Source: Vibrio ulleungensis
GTDB taxonomy: Bacteria; Pseudomonadota; Gammaproteobacteria; Enterobacterales; Vibrionaceae
Direction of reading: 5' to 3'
Length of the DNA stretch: 64,000 bases
NCBI RefSeq assembly: GCF_016900875.1
Contig: NZ_JAFEUM010000008.1
Span: 62,001-126,000, forward strand
Position numbers and translations under genes: made by a program. Of the stretch, positions 9,290 through 17,588 are shown one piece after another. Numbering within the stretch: position 1 is the stretch's first letter; each line of letters opens with the position of its first letter. A model generated the notes under the pieces. It worked only from the letters and a program-made list of their open reading frames with translations, was not told where the DNA came from and searched no databases.

Positions 9290-9344
9290 GCTCTCATCTG
9301 GTCACCTTGTCTTAATTTAGATAGTTGTGCGACGAGACAATCTT

Positions 9345-9401
9345 ATGAATGGTTTATCCGTTCATGTGATGCGAACGAAAGTTCACCCCCTAATTTGTTA
9401 G
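9345..9401 (+). CDS. Possible 18-codon micro-ORF inside the candidate small RNA
   Basis: ATG at 9345 opens 18 codons (MNGLSVHVMRTKVHPLIC) closed by TAG at 9399-9401. A weak purine-rich stretch (GACGAGAC) precedes it. Its start lies in the first hairpin, so translation would depend on RNA structure. There is no direct evidence that it is translated; it could be chance. Confidence 0.15.
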   Translation: MNGLSVHVMRTKVHPLIC

Positions 9402-9431
9402 AATTGCGATGTATTACATCGAATCGATTCC

Positions 9432-9467
9432 ACGCCATCCCATTTGGGGTGGCGTTTTTTTATTCCA
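9432..9467 (+). terminator. Orphan intrinsic terminator
   Basis: ACGCCATCCC pairs with GGGGTGGCGT around ATTT (one G-U) and is followed by seven T. The minus strand has no matching T run, so it acts on plus-strand transcripts only. Confidence 0.9.
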
Positions 9468-9703
9468 TAATACTCACTTTTAGCGCTTATCATCTCTGCA
9501 ATCGATTACATTGGGCTAATTACACTCTAGTGATATCAATTTGCCCATTTTTTTGCGACATCATCTTAGAGTAGTGCGAAATATCACCGGGTTATTCAAT
9601 CTCTGTTGTTTTCTAACTTAATGAAAATAAAGACTATTAATCTTTAGTTATGCTCATCTGACAATTTAAACTGTAAGAAACTAAGATTTGAGTAAAAAGT
9701 CAG

Positions 9704-9732
9704 TGGAAATTCAATCTTTATGCTTCTATAAT
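9704..9732 (+). promoter_or_regulatory. Probable promoter of the permease-gpt operon
   Basis: TATAAT stands at 9727-9732 with TGGAAA (9704-9709) at 17-base spacing. The -10 is perfect, the -35 matches 4 of 6. Confidence 0.6.
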
Positions 9733-9747
9733 TCGCGCAATCGTTAC

Positions 9748-9763
9748 ACGCAAACGTTTTCTT
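9748..9763 (+). promoter_or_regulatory. PurR-type operator of the permease-gpt operon
   Basis: ACGCAAACGTTTTCTT is an almost perfect purine repressor site. It lies 16-31 bases after the -10 box, in the start of the transcript and 25 bases before the permease ATG, where a bound repressor would block initiation. Confidence 0.88.
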
Positions 9764-9787
9764 ACACAATTTTTGGGATAATTAGAG

Positions 9788-11080
9788 ATGCTTGAGAAGC
9801 TATTTAAACTCAGTGAACACAACACCTCAGTGCGCACGGAAGTCATCGCCGGTCTAACGACCTTTTTAACCATGGCGTACATCATATTTGTGAATCCGGC
9901 AATGCTGTCAGATGCAGGTATGGATCGTGGTGCTGTTTTTGTTGCTACCTGTTTGGCTGCAGCTATCGGCTGTTTCATTATGGGTCTTTATGCTAATTAC
10001 CCAATCGCTCAAGCACCAGGTATGGGACTGAACGCCTTCTTTACCTATGGCGTTGTTCTGGGTATGGGGCATACGTGGCAGGTTGCACTGGCCGCTGTTT
10101 TTGTCTCTGGTATCATCTTTATGCTACTTAGCGTGTTTAAAGTGCGCGAGTGGATCATCAATTCTATTCCTCAAGCGCTACGTATTGGTATCTCAGCAGG
10201 TATTGGTCTGTTTTTGGCGTTCATCGGTCTACAAAATGCGGGCATCGTTGTAGATAATCCAGCGACATTGGTTTCACTAGGTCACGTGGCGTCACTAAAG
10301 CCAGCTCTAGCCGCTCTTGGTTTCTTTCTGACGATTGGTCTTGTTTACCGAAATGTTCGTGGCGCGGTGATGATTGCTATTTTGATCGTGACAGGCATTG
10401 GTCTTTTATTAGGTGATGTGCAATATACGGGCATCATGTCTGCTCCGCCAAGCCTTGCTCCAACGCTTATGCAACTTGATTTTTCTGCCGTTTTTGAAAT
10501 TGGTATGATTTCGGTTATCTTCGCGTTTTTGTTTGTCGACCTCTTCGATACTGCGGGTACCTTGGTCGGCGTTGCGACGAAAGCCGAACTGCTTGAAAAA
10601 GATGGTAAGTTGCCTCGTCTAAACCGTGCGCTACTATCTGATTCTACGGCAACCTCTATCGGTGCTCTTCTAGGTACATCAAGCACAACGTCATACGTAG
10701 AGTCGACAGCTGGTGTTGCTGCCGGTGGCCGCACAGGTCTAACCGCAGTTGTTGTCGGAATTTTATTCTTACTAGCACTGTTTTTCTCACCATTAGCAGG
10801 TATGATCCCTGCCTATGCAACAGCAGGTGCTCTGTTTTACGTCGCGATTCTAATGATGTCGGGTCTGGTTAATATCGATTGGCACGACCTTACTGAAGCC
10901 GCACCGGTTGTTGTCACTTGTCTATTGATGCCTTTAACCTATTCAATTGCGGAAGGTATCGCACTGGGCTTTATTTCTTATGCTGCTATCAAAGCATTTA
11001 GCGGTAAAGGACGCGAAGTATCCATCAGTGTTTGGGTATTGGCGGCTATTTTCGTACTAAAATATGTTTTTGCTGGCTAA
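9788..11080 (+). CDS. NCS2-family purine permease (AzgA/GhxP-like)
   Basis: The 430-residue inner-membrane protein has about 12-14 hydrophobic segments and the AzgA-subfamily N-terminus (KLSEHNTSVRTEVIAGLTTFLTMAY in overlapping parts), then APGMGLNAFF in the substrate-binding region and LFVDLFDTAGTLVGVA in the second half. Members take up hypoxanthine, guanine or adenine by proton symport; the exact base cannot be read from sequence. The PurR box just upstream and gpt 21 bases downstream support uptake of guanine or hypoxanthine for salvage by Gpt. The ATG at 9788 is 4 bases after AGAG and starts the expected N-terminus. Confidence 0.9.
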   Translation: MLEKLFKLSEHNTSVRTEVIAGLTTFLTMAYIIFVNPAMLSDAGMDRGAVFVATCLAAAIGCFIMGLYANYPIAQAPGMGLNAFFTYGVVLGMGHTWQVALAAVFVSGIIFMLLSVFKVREWIINSIPQALRIGISAGIGLFLAFIGLQNAGIVVDNPATLVSLGHVASLKPALAALGFFLTIGLVYRNVRGAVMIAILIVTGIGLLLGDVQYTGIMSAPPSLAPTLMQLDFSAVFEIGMISVIFAFLFVDLFDTAGTLVGVATKAELLEKDGKLPRLNRALLSDSTATSIGALLGTSSTTSYVESTAGVAAGGRTGLTAVVVGILFLLALFFSPLAGMIPAYATAGALFYVAILMMSGLVNIDWHDLTEAAPVVVTCLLMPLTYSIAEGIALGFISYAAIKAFSGKGREVSISVWVLAAIFVLKYVFAG

Positions 11081-11101
11081 CTAAAAATTGTAGGTTGAGA
11101 T

Positions 11102-11566
11102 ATGACTCAAAAATTCATCATCAGTTGGGATCTTATGCACATGCATTGCCGCACTTTGGCCGAGCGCCAGATGCCAGCAGAGCAGTGGAAAGGTATTTGG
11201 GCAGTAAGTCGTGGTGGCCTTGTACCTGGTGCAATCCTAGCTCGTGAACTGGGCATCCGTTATGTAGATACCATCTGTATCTCTAGTTACGATCATGATC
11301 ATCAACAAGACATGACTGTGCTTAAAGCCCCTGAGGGCGATGGCGAAGGTTATTTGATCGTAGAAGATCTTGTCGACAGTGGTGACACAGCACGTAAGCT
11401 GCGCGAATTGTACCCTAAAGCGAAATTGATCGCGGTGTGTGCTAAACCGTCAGGAGCTGAGTTGCTAGATGACTATGTGGTTGATATTGCTCAAGATACT
11501 TGGATAGAGCAGCCGTGGGACATGACGCTACAATATGTAGAGCCGGTTAACCGCAAACGCAAATAA
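11102..11566 (+). CDS. gpt: Xanthine-guanine phosphoribosyltransferase
   Basis: Gpt condenses guanine, xanthine or hypoxanthine with PRPP to the nucleotide. The 154-residue protein matches the enteric enzyme nearly throughout: AVSRGGLVPGAILARELGIR, CISSYDHDHQ, and the PRPP-binding motif VEDLVDSGDTA, ending in DTWIEQPWDM. It follows the purine permease by 21 bases in the same direction, and probably shares its PurR-controlled promoter, so transport and salvage are coupled. A terminator follows at once. The ATG at 11102 is preceded by GGTTGAG. Confidence 0.97.
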   Translation: MTQKFIISWDLMHMHCRTLAERQMPAEQWKGIWAVSRGGLVPGAILARELGIRYVDTICISSYDHDHQQDMTVLKAPEGDGEGYLIVEDLVDSGDTARKLRELYPKAKLIAVCAKPSGAELLDDYVVDIAQDTWIEQPWDMTLQYVEPVNRKRK

Positions 11567-11570
11567 TCAA

Positions 11571-11600
11571 AAGCCCCGCAAATGCGGGGCTTATTTGTTA
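11571..11600 (+). terminator. gpt terminator
   Basis: AAGCCCCGCA pairs with TGCGGGGCTT around a short AA loop and is followed by the T-rich ATTTGTT. The T tract is imperfect. Confidence 0.75.
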
Positions 11601-11641
11601 CACTATGTAGAACTTCATTGGCCATAGGTACAGAGCGCAAT

Positions 11642-12880
11642 ATGACCCAAGATTCGAGTAAAAACCTTTCAGAAAAACTGTTTGCAAAGAACCTTCAAGC
11701 GAAAGAAACCTCAATCTTAACGCCGTACTTACCAAGCAGCCTTACCCAGCTAGAGCAGAAACCTCAATACCCCTGGTATCGTAACAACCGTCGTTTGCAA
11801 TGGGCGTGGCAAGGGCTTGATCCCATCGACCAAGAGCAAGTGCTGGCGCGGATTACATCGTCCAAGCATGAGCGCAGTAAAGATGAATGGCTTGATACTG
11901 TTACCGGATATCGCTCTGGTAATTGGGCTTACGAGTGGACGCAATTGGGTGTCGAGTATCAAAAAAAGGCAGCCAAATTAAACGGTGATGAGGCTGCCGA
12001 ATGGTTATTTAAAGCGTCCCTTAGCTTTAGTGTCGCCGGCTACCCTCACTTAAAAGGGGACAACTTAGCGATTCAGGCGCAATTATTGGCCAGTCACGCG
12101 TATATGGAAGCAGCAGAAATAAGCTCTCATTGGCATAAAAAAATTGAGGTGCCATATGAAGGGCGAACGATTCAATGTCACTTGCATTTACCACATACTG
12201 AAAAACCCTTACCGGTCGTGTTAGTCAGTGCGGGACTGGATAGTTTACAAACCGATCTGTGGCGTTTTTATAGAGATTATCTCGCGCCTTATAACATTGG
12301 TATGTTGACGGTTGATATGCCTTCTGTGGGACAAAATTCCCATTGGGAATTGACTCAAAATACCAGTGTATTGCATCAGGAAGTGTTAAATTACCTGCCG
12401 AACTTGCCTTGGATCGATCATTTTAAAGTCGGTCTGCTTGGATTTCGTTTTGGCGGTAATGCGTTGGTGAGACTGTCGTTTCTAGAGCCTAAAAAAATTA
12501 AAGCCTGTGTAGCGATTGGTGCACCGGTACACGATGTGTTGTCGTCGCCGCAAAAAGTCGCGTCCATGTCAAAGATGTACTTGGACGTGTTAGCGTCTCG
12601 ATTGGGTAAAGGGGCGGTAGACATTGGTAGCTTATCTTCTCAAATGATGGCTTGGTCATTGAAAGTTCAAGGTATTCTTTCTAGCCGACGGACAACAGTG
12701 CCTATTTTAGCTATGTCTATGGAAGGCGATCCGGTCTCACCACATAGCGATAATCAGTTAATTGCCACCTATAGCCAATATGGAAAGGCGCAAAAAATAT
12801 CGTCTAAAGAGCTGTTCAAAGGCTATGCAGAATCGCTGGATTTGGCCGCAAAATGGCTCCAAGAAGAATTAAATAGGTGA
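11642..12880 (+). CDS. frsA: FrsA family alpha/beta-hydrolase-like protein
   Basis: The 412-residue protein matches FrsA: DTVTGYRSGNWAYEW in the N-terminal half, AYPHLKGDNLA, then an alpha/beta-hydrolase core with LTVDMPSVG and GFRFGGNALVRL. FrsA binds the glucose PTS protein IIA(Glc) and affects the balance of fermentation and respiration in enterics and V. vulnificus; its enzymatic activity is disputed. The usual hydrolase nucleophile elbow GxSxG is GFRFG here, so the serine is absent, as in the E. coli protein. The frame is open upstream, but the ATG at 11642 gives the family start MTQ. It sits alone between the gpt terminator and crl. Confidence 0.93.
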   Translation: MTQDSSKNLSEKLFAKNLQAKETSILTPYLPSSLTQLEQKPQYPWYRNNRRLQWAWQGLDPIDQEQVLARITSSKHERSKDEWLDTVTGYRSGNWAYEWTQLGVEYQKKAAKLNGDEAAEWLFKASLSFSVAGYPHLKGDNLAIQAQLLASHAYMEAAEISSHWHKKIEVPYEGRTIQCHLHLPHTEKPLPVVLVSAGLDSLQTDLWRFYRDYLAPYNIGMLTVDMPSVGQNSHWELTQNTSVLHQEVLNYLPNLPWIDHFKVGLLGFRFGGNALVRLSFLEPKKIKACVAIGAPVHDVLSSPQKVASMSKMYLDVLASRLGKGAVDIGSLSSQMMAWSLKVQGILSSRRTTVPILAMSMEGDPVSPHSDNQLIATYSQYGKAQKISSKELFKGYAESLDLAAKWLQEELNR

Positions 12881-12961
12881 CTTTTTATTCAACTTGTTGA
12901 ATTATAGAGCTTAGCTGAGTCAATCAGTGGCATAATAATTCTTATAAGTGGAGTAAAAGGT

Positions 12962-13351
12962 ATGGCAGGAAAGTTTCAAAACCCTACTCATTTTCGTCTT
13001 CAATCTGCGCTAAAAAAAATCGGCCCCTACTTGCGTGAAGGAGAGTGTAATGAACTGCACTATTTCTTCGACTGTTTAGCGGTGTGTGTCGACGAAAAAA
13101 AATCCCCTGAGCTGAGAGAGTTTTACGGTTGGTGGATGGAGTTATCGCGATTGTCAGAAGATAAATGTGAAGCCAAGTTTTATCTTGGGGTATACAACAA
13201 AGCCGGTGAGTGGGAAGCCAGCCCAGTTGATAAAGCGCATCAATCAGAAATTGAAAAAACGCAGCAGGACTTTTTAAGTAAACTAACCGCCGCTCTAGAA
13301 CCTCATGGTATTGAATATACGACCACACAAGAGCTGAGTGAATTCGCGTAA
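12962..13351 (+). CDS. crl: Sigma factor-binding protein Crl
   Basis: Crl binds the stationary-phase sigma factor RpoS and helps it associate with core RNA polymerase. The 129-residue protein carries the family core: GPYLREGECNE, FFDCLAVCVD and EFYGWWMEL. The C-terminal part is more variable. The ATG at 12962 follows GGAGTAAAAGGT. The frsA-crl-proB-proA order is the one known from enterics. A terminator follows. Confidence 0.95.
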   Translation: MAGKFQNPTHFRLQSALKKIGPYLREGECNELHYFFDCLAVCVDEKKSPELREFYGWWMELSRLSEDKCEAKFYLGVYNKAGEWEASPVDKAHQSEIEKTQQDFLSKLTAALEPHGIEYTTTQELSEFA

Positions 13352-13394
13352 GCGTAACTCTCTATTTTAGAGATTTTGAACGTAATTGATATCG

Positions 13395-13418
13395 AAGGCG
13401 CTGAAAAGGCGCCTTTTT
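13395..13418 (+). terminator. crl terminator
   Basis: AAGGCGC pairs with GCGCCTT around TGAAAAG and is followed by a T run. Confidence 0.8.
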
Positions 13419-13477
13419 ACTTGTGGAAGCCGCCTCAGCCTGATAAAAAGTGAATTATCAACCTACGTGAATAACTA

Positions 13478-13493
13478 CTCAGCGTGCGCTGAG
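13478..13493. repeat. Perfect 16-base dyad upstream of proB
   Basis: CTCAGCG-TG-CGCTGAG is a perfect palindrome 25 bases before the proB start. It could be an operator or a hairpin in the proB leader. I know of no regulator with this site. Confidence 0.5.
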
Positions 13494-13518
13494 CAAGGTA
13501 AATCAAGTCGAGTACTAG

Positions 13519-14628
13519 ATGAAAGTAAAAACCATAGTCGTTAAATTAGGAACCAGTGTCTTAACGGGAGGCACACTCGCCCTCGACCGTGCCCATATGG
13601 TGGAGCTCGCTAGGCAATGTGCACAGTTGCAAAAAGACGGGCACAAAGTGGTGCTTGTTTCTTCTGGCGCGATAGCCGCGGGTCGCGAGTATTTAAACTA
13701 CCCACAACTGCCTAAGTCTATGGCGAGCAAGCAGTTGCTGGCGGCTGTTGGACAGTCTCAGCTTATTCAAGTTTGGCAATCGCTGTTTGCTATTTATGGT
13801 GTAAAAACGGGTCAAATGCTACTGACACGAGCCGATCTGGATAACCGAGAGCGCTTTCTCAATGCTCGCGATACAGTCAATGCACTTATCGATAACAAAA
13901 TACTGCCCATCGTGAATGAAAACGATGCCGTTGCCACCACCGAGATAAAAGTTGGTGATAACGACAATTTATCGGCGCTGGTTGGCATACTGTGCAGCGC
14001 TGACAAGCTACTTTTACTCACCGATCAACCTGGCTTATTCACCGCGGATCCTCGTAACAATCCAGATGCTGAGCTGATTAAAGAAGTCACCACGATCGAC
14101 AAAACCCTCAGAAGCATCGCGGGCGACAGTGGAACCTCTTTGGGCACGGGCGGTATGGCGACTAAGTTGCAAGCCGCAGACATCGCGAGGCGAGCTGGAA
14201 TTGAAGTGGTGATTGCCGCAGGCAGTGCTAATGACGTGATACTGGATGCCGTTGGCAATTCTCCACAAGGGACAAAGTTCTTAGCGTTGCCAGACTCGCT
14301 GGAAAATCGTAAACGCTGGATATTAGCGGGCCCCGCAGCGACTGGAGAAGTGGTGATTGACGATGGCGCTGTTAAAGCGGTTCAAGCGTCGGGTAGCAGC
14401 TTATTGGCTAAAGGCGTTATCCAAGTGAAAGGGCATTTTGAGCGGGGGGAAGTGACTCGCATCGTTGATGGCGACGCTCAGCTCGTTGCAAAAGGGATTG
14501 CCAGTTACTCAAGCGAAGATTTACACAAGATCAAAGGGATGCATAGTAAAGACATCATGCAAGCCCTTGGCTACAATTATGGATCGGAAGTGATCCACCG
14601 CGACGACCTCGTGGTGATACAGGAATAG
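13519..14628 (+). CDS. proB: Glutamate 5-kinase
   Basis: ProB phosphorylates glutamate, the first and feedback-inhibited step of proline synthesis. The 369-residue protein has the amino acid kinase fold at about 1-255 (VKLGTSVLTGG, VSSGAIAAG, NENDAVAT, GDNDNLSALV, GTGGMATKLQAA) and a C-terminal PUA domain at about 275-355. The ATG at 13519 gives the family N-terminus (KVKTIVVKLG), although the upstream ribosome site is poor. It lies 3 bases before proA and the two certainly form an operon. Phosphoglutamate is unstable, and ProA acts on it directly. Confidence 0.97.
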   Translation: MKVKTIVVKLGTSVLTGGTLALDRAHMVELARQCAQLQKDGHKVVLVSSGAIAAGREYLNYPQLPKSMASKQLLAAVGQSQLIQVWQSLFAIYGVKTGQMLLTRADLDNRERFLNARDTVNALIDNKILPIVNENDAVATTEIKVGDNDNLSALVGILCSADKLLLLTDQPGLFTADPRNNPDAELIKEVTTIDKTLRSIAGDSGTSLGTGGMATKLQAADIARRAGIEVVIAAGSANDVILDAVGNSPQGTKFLALPDSLENRKRWILAGPAATGEVVIDDGAVKAVQASGSSLLAKGVIQVKGHFERGEVTRIVDGDAQLVAKGIASYSSEDLHKIKGMHSKDIMQALGYNYGSEVIHRDDLVVIQE

Positions 14629-14631
14629 ACT

Positions 14632-15888
14632 ATGACAACCGAACTTACATCAATGGGCATCGCTGCCAAAGACGCTGCTTTTGAACTTGCGACGGCCACG
14701 ACGGCCACCAAAAACCTGGCACTGACGCTGATTGCCGATGAGCTTGAAGCTAATGCTGAGTCCATTTTGGCGGCTAACGCCAAAGATATCGAAGCGGGTC
14801 GTTCTGCCGGGTTAACGGATGCACTGCTTGACCGTTTGCTGCTGAATCCTCAGCGCCTTCACGGTATTGCAAATGACGTCAGAAATGTCATCTCATTGCC
14901 TGACCCAGTAGGCAGTGAATTTGACAGTAAAGTGTTGGAAAATGGCATGGCACTGTGCAAACGTCGCGTTCCACTTGGTGTGGTTGGGGTTATTTACGAA
15001 GCACGCCCAAATGTCACCATCGATATCGCTGCTCTGTGCTTAAAAACCGGCAACGCGAGCATACTGCGTGGTGGCAAAGAGACCTTCCATTCAAACATGG
15101 AACTGGTGAAAGTGATTCAAGTTGCGTTGTCTAAAGCTAAATTGCCTGCAGCATCGGTTCAATATATCGAAAAACCTGATCGCGAATTAGTGTCTCAACT
15201 GCTCAAGCTCGATGACTATGTGGATATGATTATCCCTCGTGGCGGTGCTGGTCTGCATAAAATGTGTAAAGAGAACAGTACCATTCCTGTCATCATTGGC
15301 GGGTTTGGGATCAGCCACGTTTTCGTTGATGAAAGCGCGGATTTAGCGCGTTCTGTCGATGTGGTCGTGAACTCGAAAGTGCAACGACCTTCAGCGTGTA
15401 ACGCTCTCGATACGTTGCTAGTACATAAAAATATTGCCGAGAGCTTTATCCCTCAACTTATTGAGAAGATTAAAAACGATGTGGCGATTGTGGCGTGCCC
15501 CGAATCTCTTGCGCTAACAGCCAAAGCGAGCGATGTGCGAGCGGTAGCGGAAGGCGATTTTGATACCGAATGGCTAAGCTTTACTTTAGGCATTCGCATT
15601 GTCGATTCGGTAGAGCATGCGATTGAACACATGCGTGTTCACAATGCGAGTCACTCAGACGCTATCATGACCAACAATTTGCACAATGCAGAGCGTTTTA
15701 TTAATTCAGTCGGGTCGGCGGCAGTGTACGTCAATGCGTCAACACGCTTCACCGATGGTGCACAATTCGGACTTGGTGCTGAAGTTGCAGTGTCTACACA
15801 AAAACTGCACGCTCGAGGTCCAATGGGACTGGAAGAACTCACCAGTTACAAGTGGGTCGGTAAAGCAGATTATCTGCCAAGACCATAA
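14632..15888 (+). CDS. proA: Glutamate-5-semialdehyde dehydrogenase (gamma-glutamyl phosphate reductase)
   Basis: ProA reduces gamma-glutamyl phosphate with NADPH to glutamate semialdehyde, the second step of proline synthesis. The 418-residue protein shows PLGVVGVIYEARPNVT and LKTGNASILRGGKE in the cofactor domain, the catalytic Cys256 in RPSACNALD, and GLGAEVAVSTQKLHARGPMG near the end. Length and motifs are standard. It begins 3 bases after proB and ends at a strong terminator. Confidence 0.98.
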   Translation: MTTELTSMGIAAKDAAFELATATTATKNLALTLIADELEANAESILAANAKDIEAGRSAGLTDALLDRLLLNPQRLHGIANDVRNVISLPDPVGSEFDSKVLENGMALCKRRVPLGVVGVIYEARPNVTIDIAALCLKTGNASILRGGKETFHSNMELVKVIQVALSKAKLPAASVQYIEKPDRELVSQLLKLDDYVDMIIPRGGAGLHKMCKENSTIPVIIGGFGISHVFVDESADLARSVDVVVNSKVQRPSACNALDTLLVHKNIAESFIPQLIEKIKNDVAIVACPESLALTAKASDVRAVAEGDFDTEWLSFTLGIRIVDSVEHAIEHMRVHNASHSDAIMTNNLHNAERFINSVGSAAVYVNASTRFTDGAQFGLGAEVAVSTQKLHARGPMGLEELTSYKWVGKADYLPRP

Positions 15889-15905
15889 ATCGGTATGATG
15901 TAGTT

Positions 15906-15934
15906 AAAGGCCCTGTTGGGCCTTTTGTTTTTTT
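15906..15934 (+). terminator. proBA terminator
   Basis: AAAGGCCC pairs with GGGCCTTT around TGTT, followed by a T-rich tract. Confidence 0.88.
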
Positions 15935-16013
15935 GATACAAAATCGCACAGTTCACTAATATCTAGTACTATAGTTTCAACAAGTTAACGCGTTAAGTCG
16001 AAGGTTATTGAAT

Positions 16014-16463
16014 ATGCATTGTCCATTCTGTTCAGAAAATGATACCAAAGTGATTGATTCACGCTTGGTGGCTGATGGTCATCAAGTGCGCCGCCGCAGA
16101 GAGTGCCTAGCGTGTCGTGAGCGATTTACCACCTTTGAGAGTGCCGAGTTAGTCATGCCTAAAGTGATTAAAACCAACGGCAATCGCGAACCGTTTGACG
16201 AAGATAAAATGGTCGGTGGGATCCAGCGCGCTTTAGAGAAGCGTCCTGTGAGCGCCGACTCGATTGAACTGGCTATCAGCACCATTAAATCCAAGCTCCG
16301 CGCCACCGGTGAGCGGGAAGTCCCAACCGATATGATCGGCAATTTGGTGATGGAGCAACTCAAAGAACTGGATAAAGTTGCTTATATCCGTTTTGCATCG
16401 GTTTATCGTAGCTTTGAAGATATACGCGAGTTTGGTGAAGAGATCGCAAGGTTGGAAGATTAA
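16014..16463 (+). CDS. nrdR: Transcriptional repressor NrdR
   Basis: NrdR represses ribonucleotide reductase genes when dATP and ATP bind its ATP-cone. The 149-residue protein has the zinc ribbon (C3, C6, C31, C34 in MHCPFC and CLAC), the basic VRRRREC segment, and the ATP-cone from about residue 46 (VIKTNGNREPFDEDKM), ending KVAYIRFASVYRSFEDI. The frame is open two codons upstream from a TTG, but the ATG at 16014 gives the invariant MHCPFC start. It lies 3 bases before ribD, as in many gamma-proteobacteria, so the two are co-transcribed. Confidence 0.97.
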   Translation: MHCPFCSENDTKVIDSRLVADGHQVRRRRECLACRERFTTFESAELVMPKVIKTNGNREPFDEDKMVGGIQRALEKRPVSADSIELAISTIKSKLRATGEREVPTDMIGNLVMEQLKELDKVAYIRFASVYRSFEDIREFGEEIARLED

Positions 16464-16466
16464 TCA

Positions 16467-17567
16467 ATGAGCGATAGGTTCTCCTCAATTGACCATCAAA
16501 TGATGGCCAAAGCTATTTCTCTTGCCAAGCTAGGGCAATACACGACCTCTCCTAACCCCAATGTAGGCTGCGTTATCGTTAAGGATCAGCAGATCATTGG
16601 TCAAGGCTACCATCGCAAAGCGGGAGAGCCGCACGCAGAAGTTCATGCACTTCGCGAAGCGGGCGCGCAAGCCGAAGGTGCTACTGCATACGTAACGTTA
16701 GAGCCTTGCTCGCATTATGGAAGAACGCCGCCTTGTGCAAAAGGTCTCATTGAAGCAAAAGTGTCTAAAGTCATCTGCGCGATGCAAGACCCAAACCCTC
16801 AAGTGTCAGGGCGTGGGATCGCCATGTTAAAAGATGCCGGTATTGAAGTGGAGGTGGGTTTGCTTGAACCTCAGGCTAATCAACTCAATCGCGGCTTCAT
16901 TAAAAGAATGAAATCAGGCATGCCATTTGTTTCATTAAAAATGGCGGCTTCTCTTGATGGCAAAACAGCATTGGCAAACGGTAAAAGCCAATGGATCACC
17001 GGCGCGAATGCTCGTACGGATGTCCAAGTCTATCGTGCTAAATCAAGTGCAATCCTTTCGACGGCGCAGACGGTGATTGATGACAATGCATCGTTAAATG
17101 TTCGCTACGACGAACTGCCAGACGGTGTTCGTTCGACGCTCGATGAGTCTTCTCTAAGGCAGCCACTCAGAGTTATCTTGGACGCGAATAATCGTCTTTC
17201 TAATGATCTAAGATTATTCCAATCTGCAGGTGATCGACTTATACTCGGCTCCACATTGGCGATGCAACACAACTTACTTAATGCAGCTCATCAATTTGAC
17301 CTGCCTAAGCTGCTTCGCTTTTTAGCCACTGAGCACTCAATTAATGATGTATGGGTTGAAGCAGGTGCTACGCTTGCCGGTCAATGCATTCAGCACCAAG
17401 TTGTGGATGAACTCATTCTTTATCTTGCGCCAAAATTCATGGGCCAAGATTCTCGTTCGTTGCTCGGACTTACCGGCATTAGCGACATGGCAGATACCAT
17501 TGACCTCAATATTGAAGATATTCGGTTGATTGGCCAAGATATTCGACTGAGCTGCTCGCTACGCTAA
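16467..17567 (+). CDS. ribD: Bifunctional riboflavin biosynthesis deaminase/reductase
   Basis: RibD carries out the deamination and the side-chain reduction that turn the GTP cyclohydrolase II product into ARPP. The 366-residue protein has a CDA-type deaminase domain at 1-145 with zinc ligands H56 (HAE, catalytic E58), C81 and C90 in PCSHYGRTPPC, and a dihydrofolate-reductase-like domain from about 150 (VSLKMAASLDGKTA, SQWITG, DANNRL). It follows nrdR by 3 bases and precedes ribE by 21. The C-terminal domain is less conserved than the deaminase, as usual. Confidence 0.96.
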   Translation: MSDRFSSIDHQMMAKAISLAKLGQYTTSPNPNVGCVIVKDQQIIGQGYHRKAGEPHAEVHALREAGAQAEGATAYVTLEPCSHYGRTPPCAKGLIEAKVSKVICAMQDPNPQVSGRGIAMLKDAGIEVEVGLLEPQANQLNRGFIKRMKSGMPFVSLKMAASLDGKTALANGKSQWITGANARTDVQVYRAKSSAILSTAQTVIDDNASLNVRYDELPDGVRSTLDESSLRQPLRVILDANNRLSNDLRLFQSAGDRLILGSTLAMQHNLLNAAHQFDLPKLLRFLATEHSINDVWVEAGATLAGQCIQHQVVDELILYLAPKFMGQDSRSLLGLTGISDMADTIDLNIEDIRLIGQDIRLSCSLR

Positions 17568-17588
17568 CTCAACTTGCTAGGAAAAAAC

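Larger units (their letters stand above)
9297..9467 (+). ncRNA. Candidate small RNA, about 170 nt, not identified
   Basis: A strong plus-strand terminator at 9432-9467 has no plus-strand gene before it, since pepD runs the other way. Between a plausible promoter and this terminator are three further hairpins: ATGAATGG/CCGTTCAT with loop TTTAT (9345-9365), GAAC-GAAA-GTTC with a GNRA tetraloop (9373-9384), and CGATGT-ATT-ACATCG (9407-9421). The stretch between the last two, with CACCCCCTAA, is unpaired and could act as a seed against ribosome sites. It does not resemble Spot 42, Qrr, RyhB, CyaR or other small RNAs I know. The terminator is solid; 5' end and function are inferred. Confidence 0.55.

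Noticed and set aside
9468..9787. Purine riboswitch before the NCS2 permease
   Set aside because: No purine aptamer core (TATA...GGTTTCTACC type pattern) is present; a PurR operator explains regulation instead.
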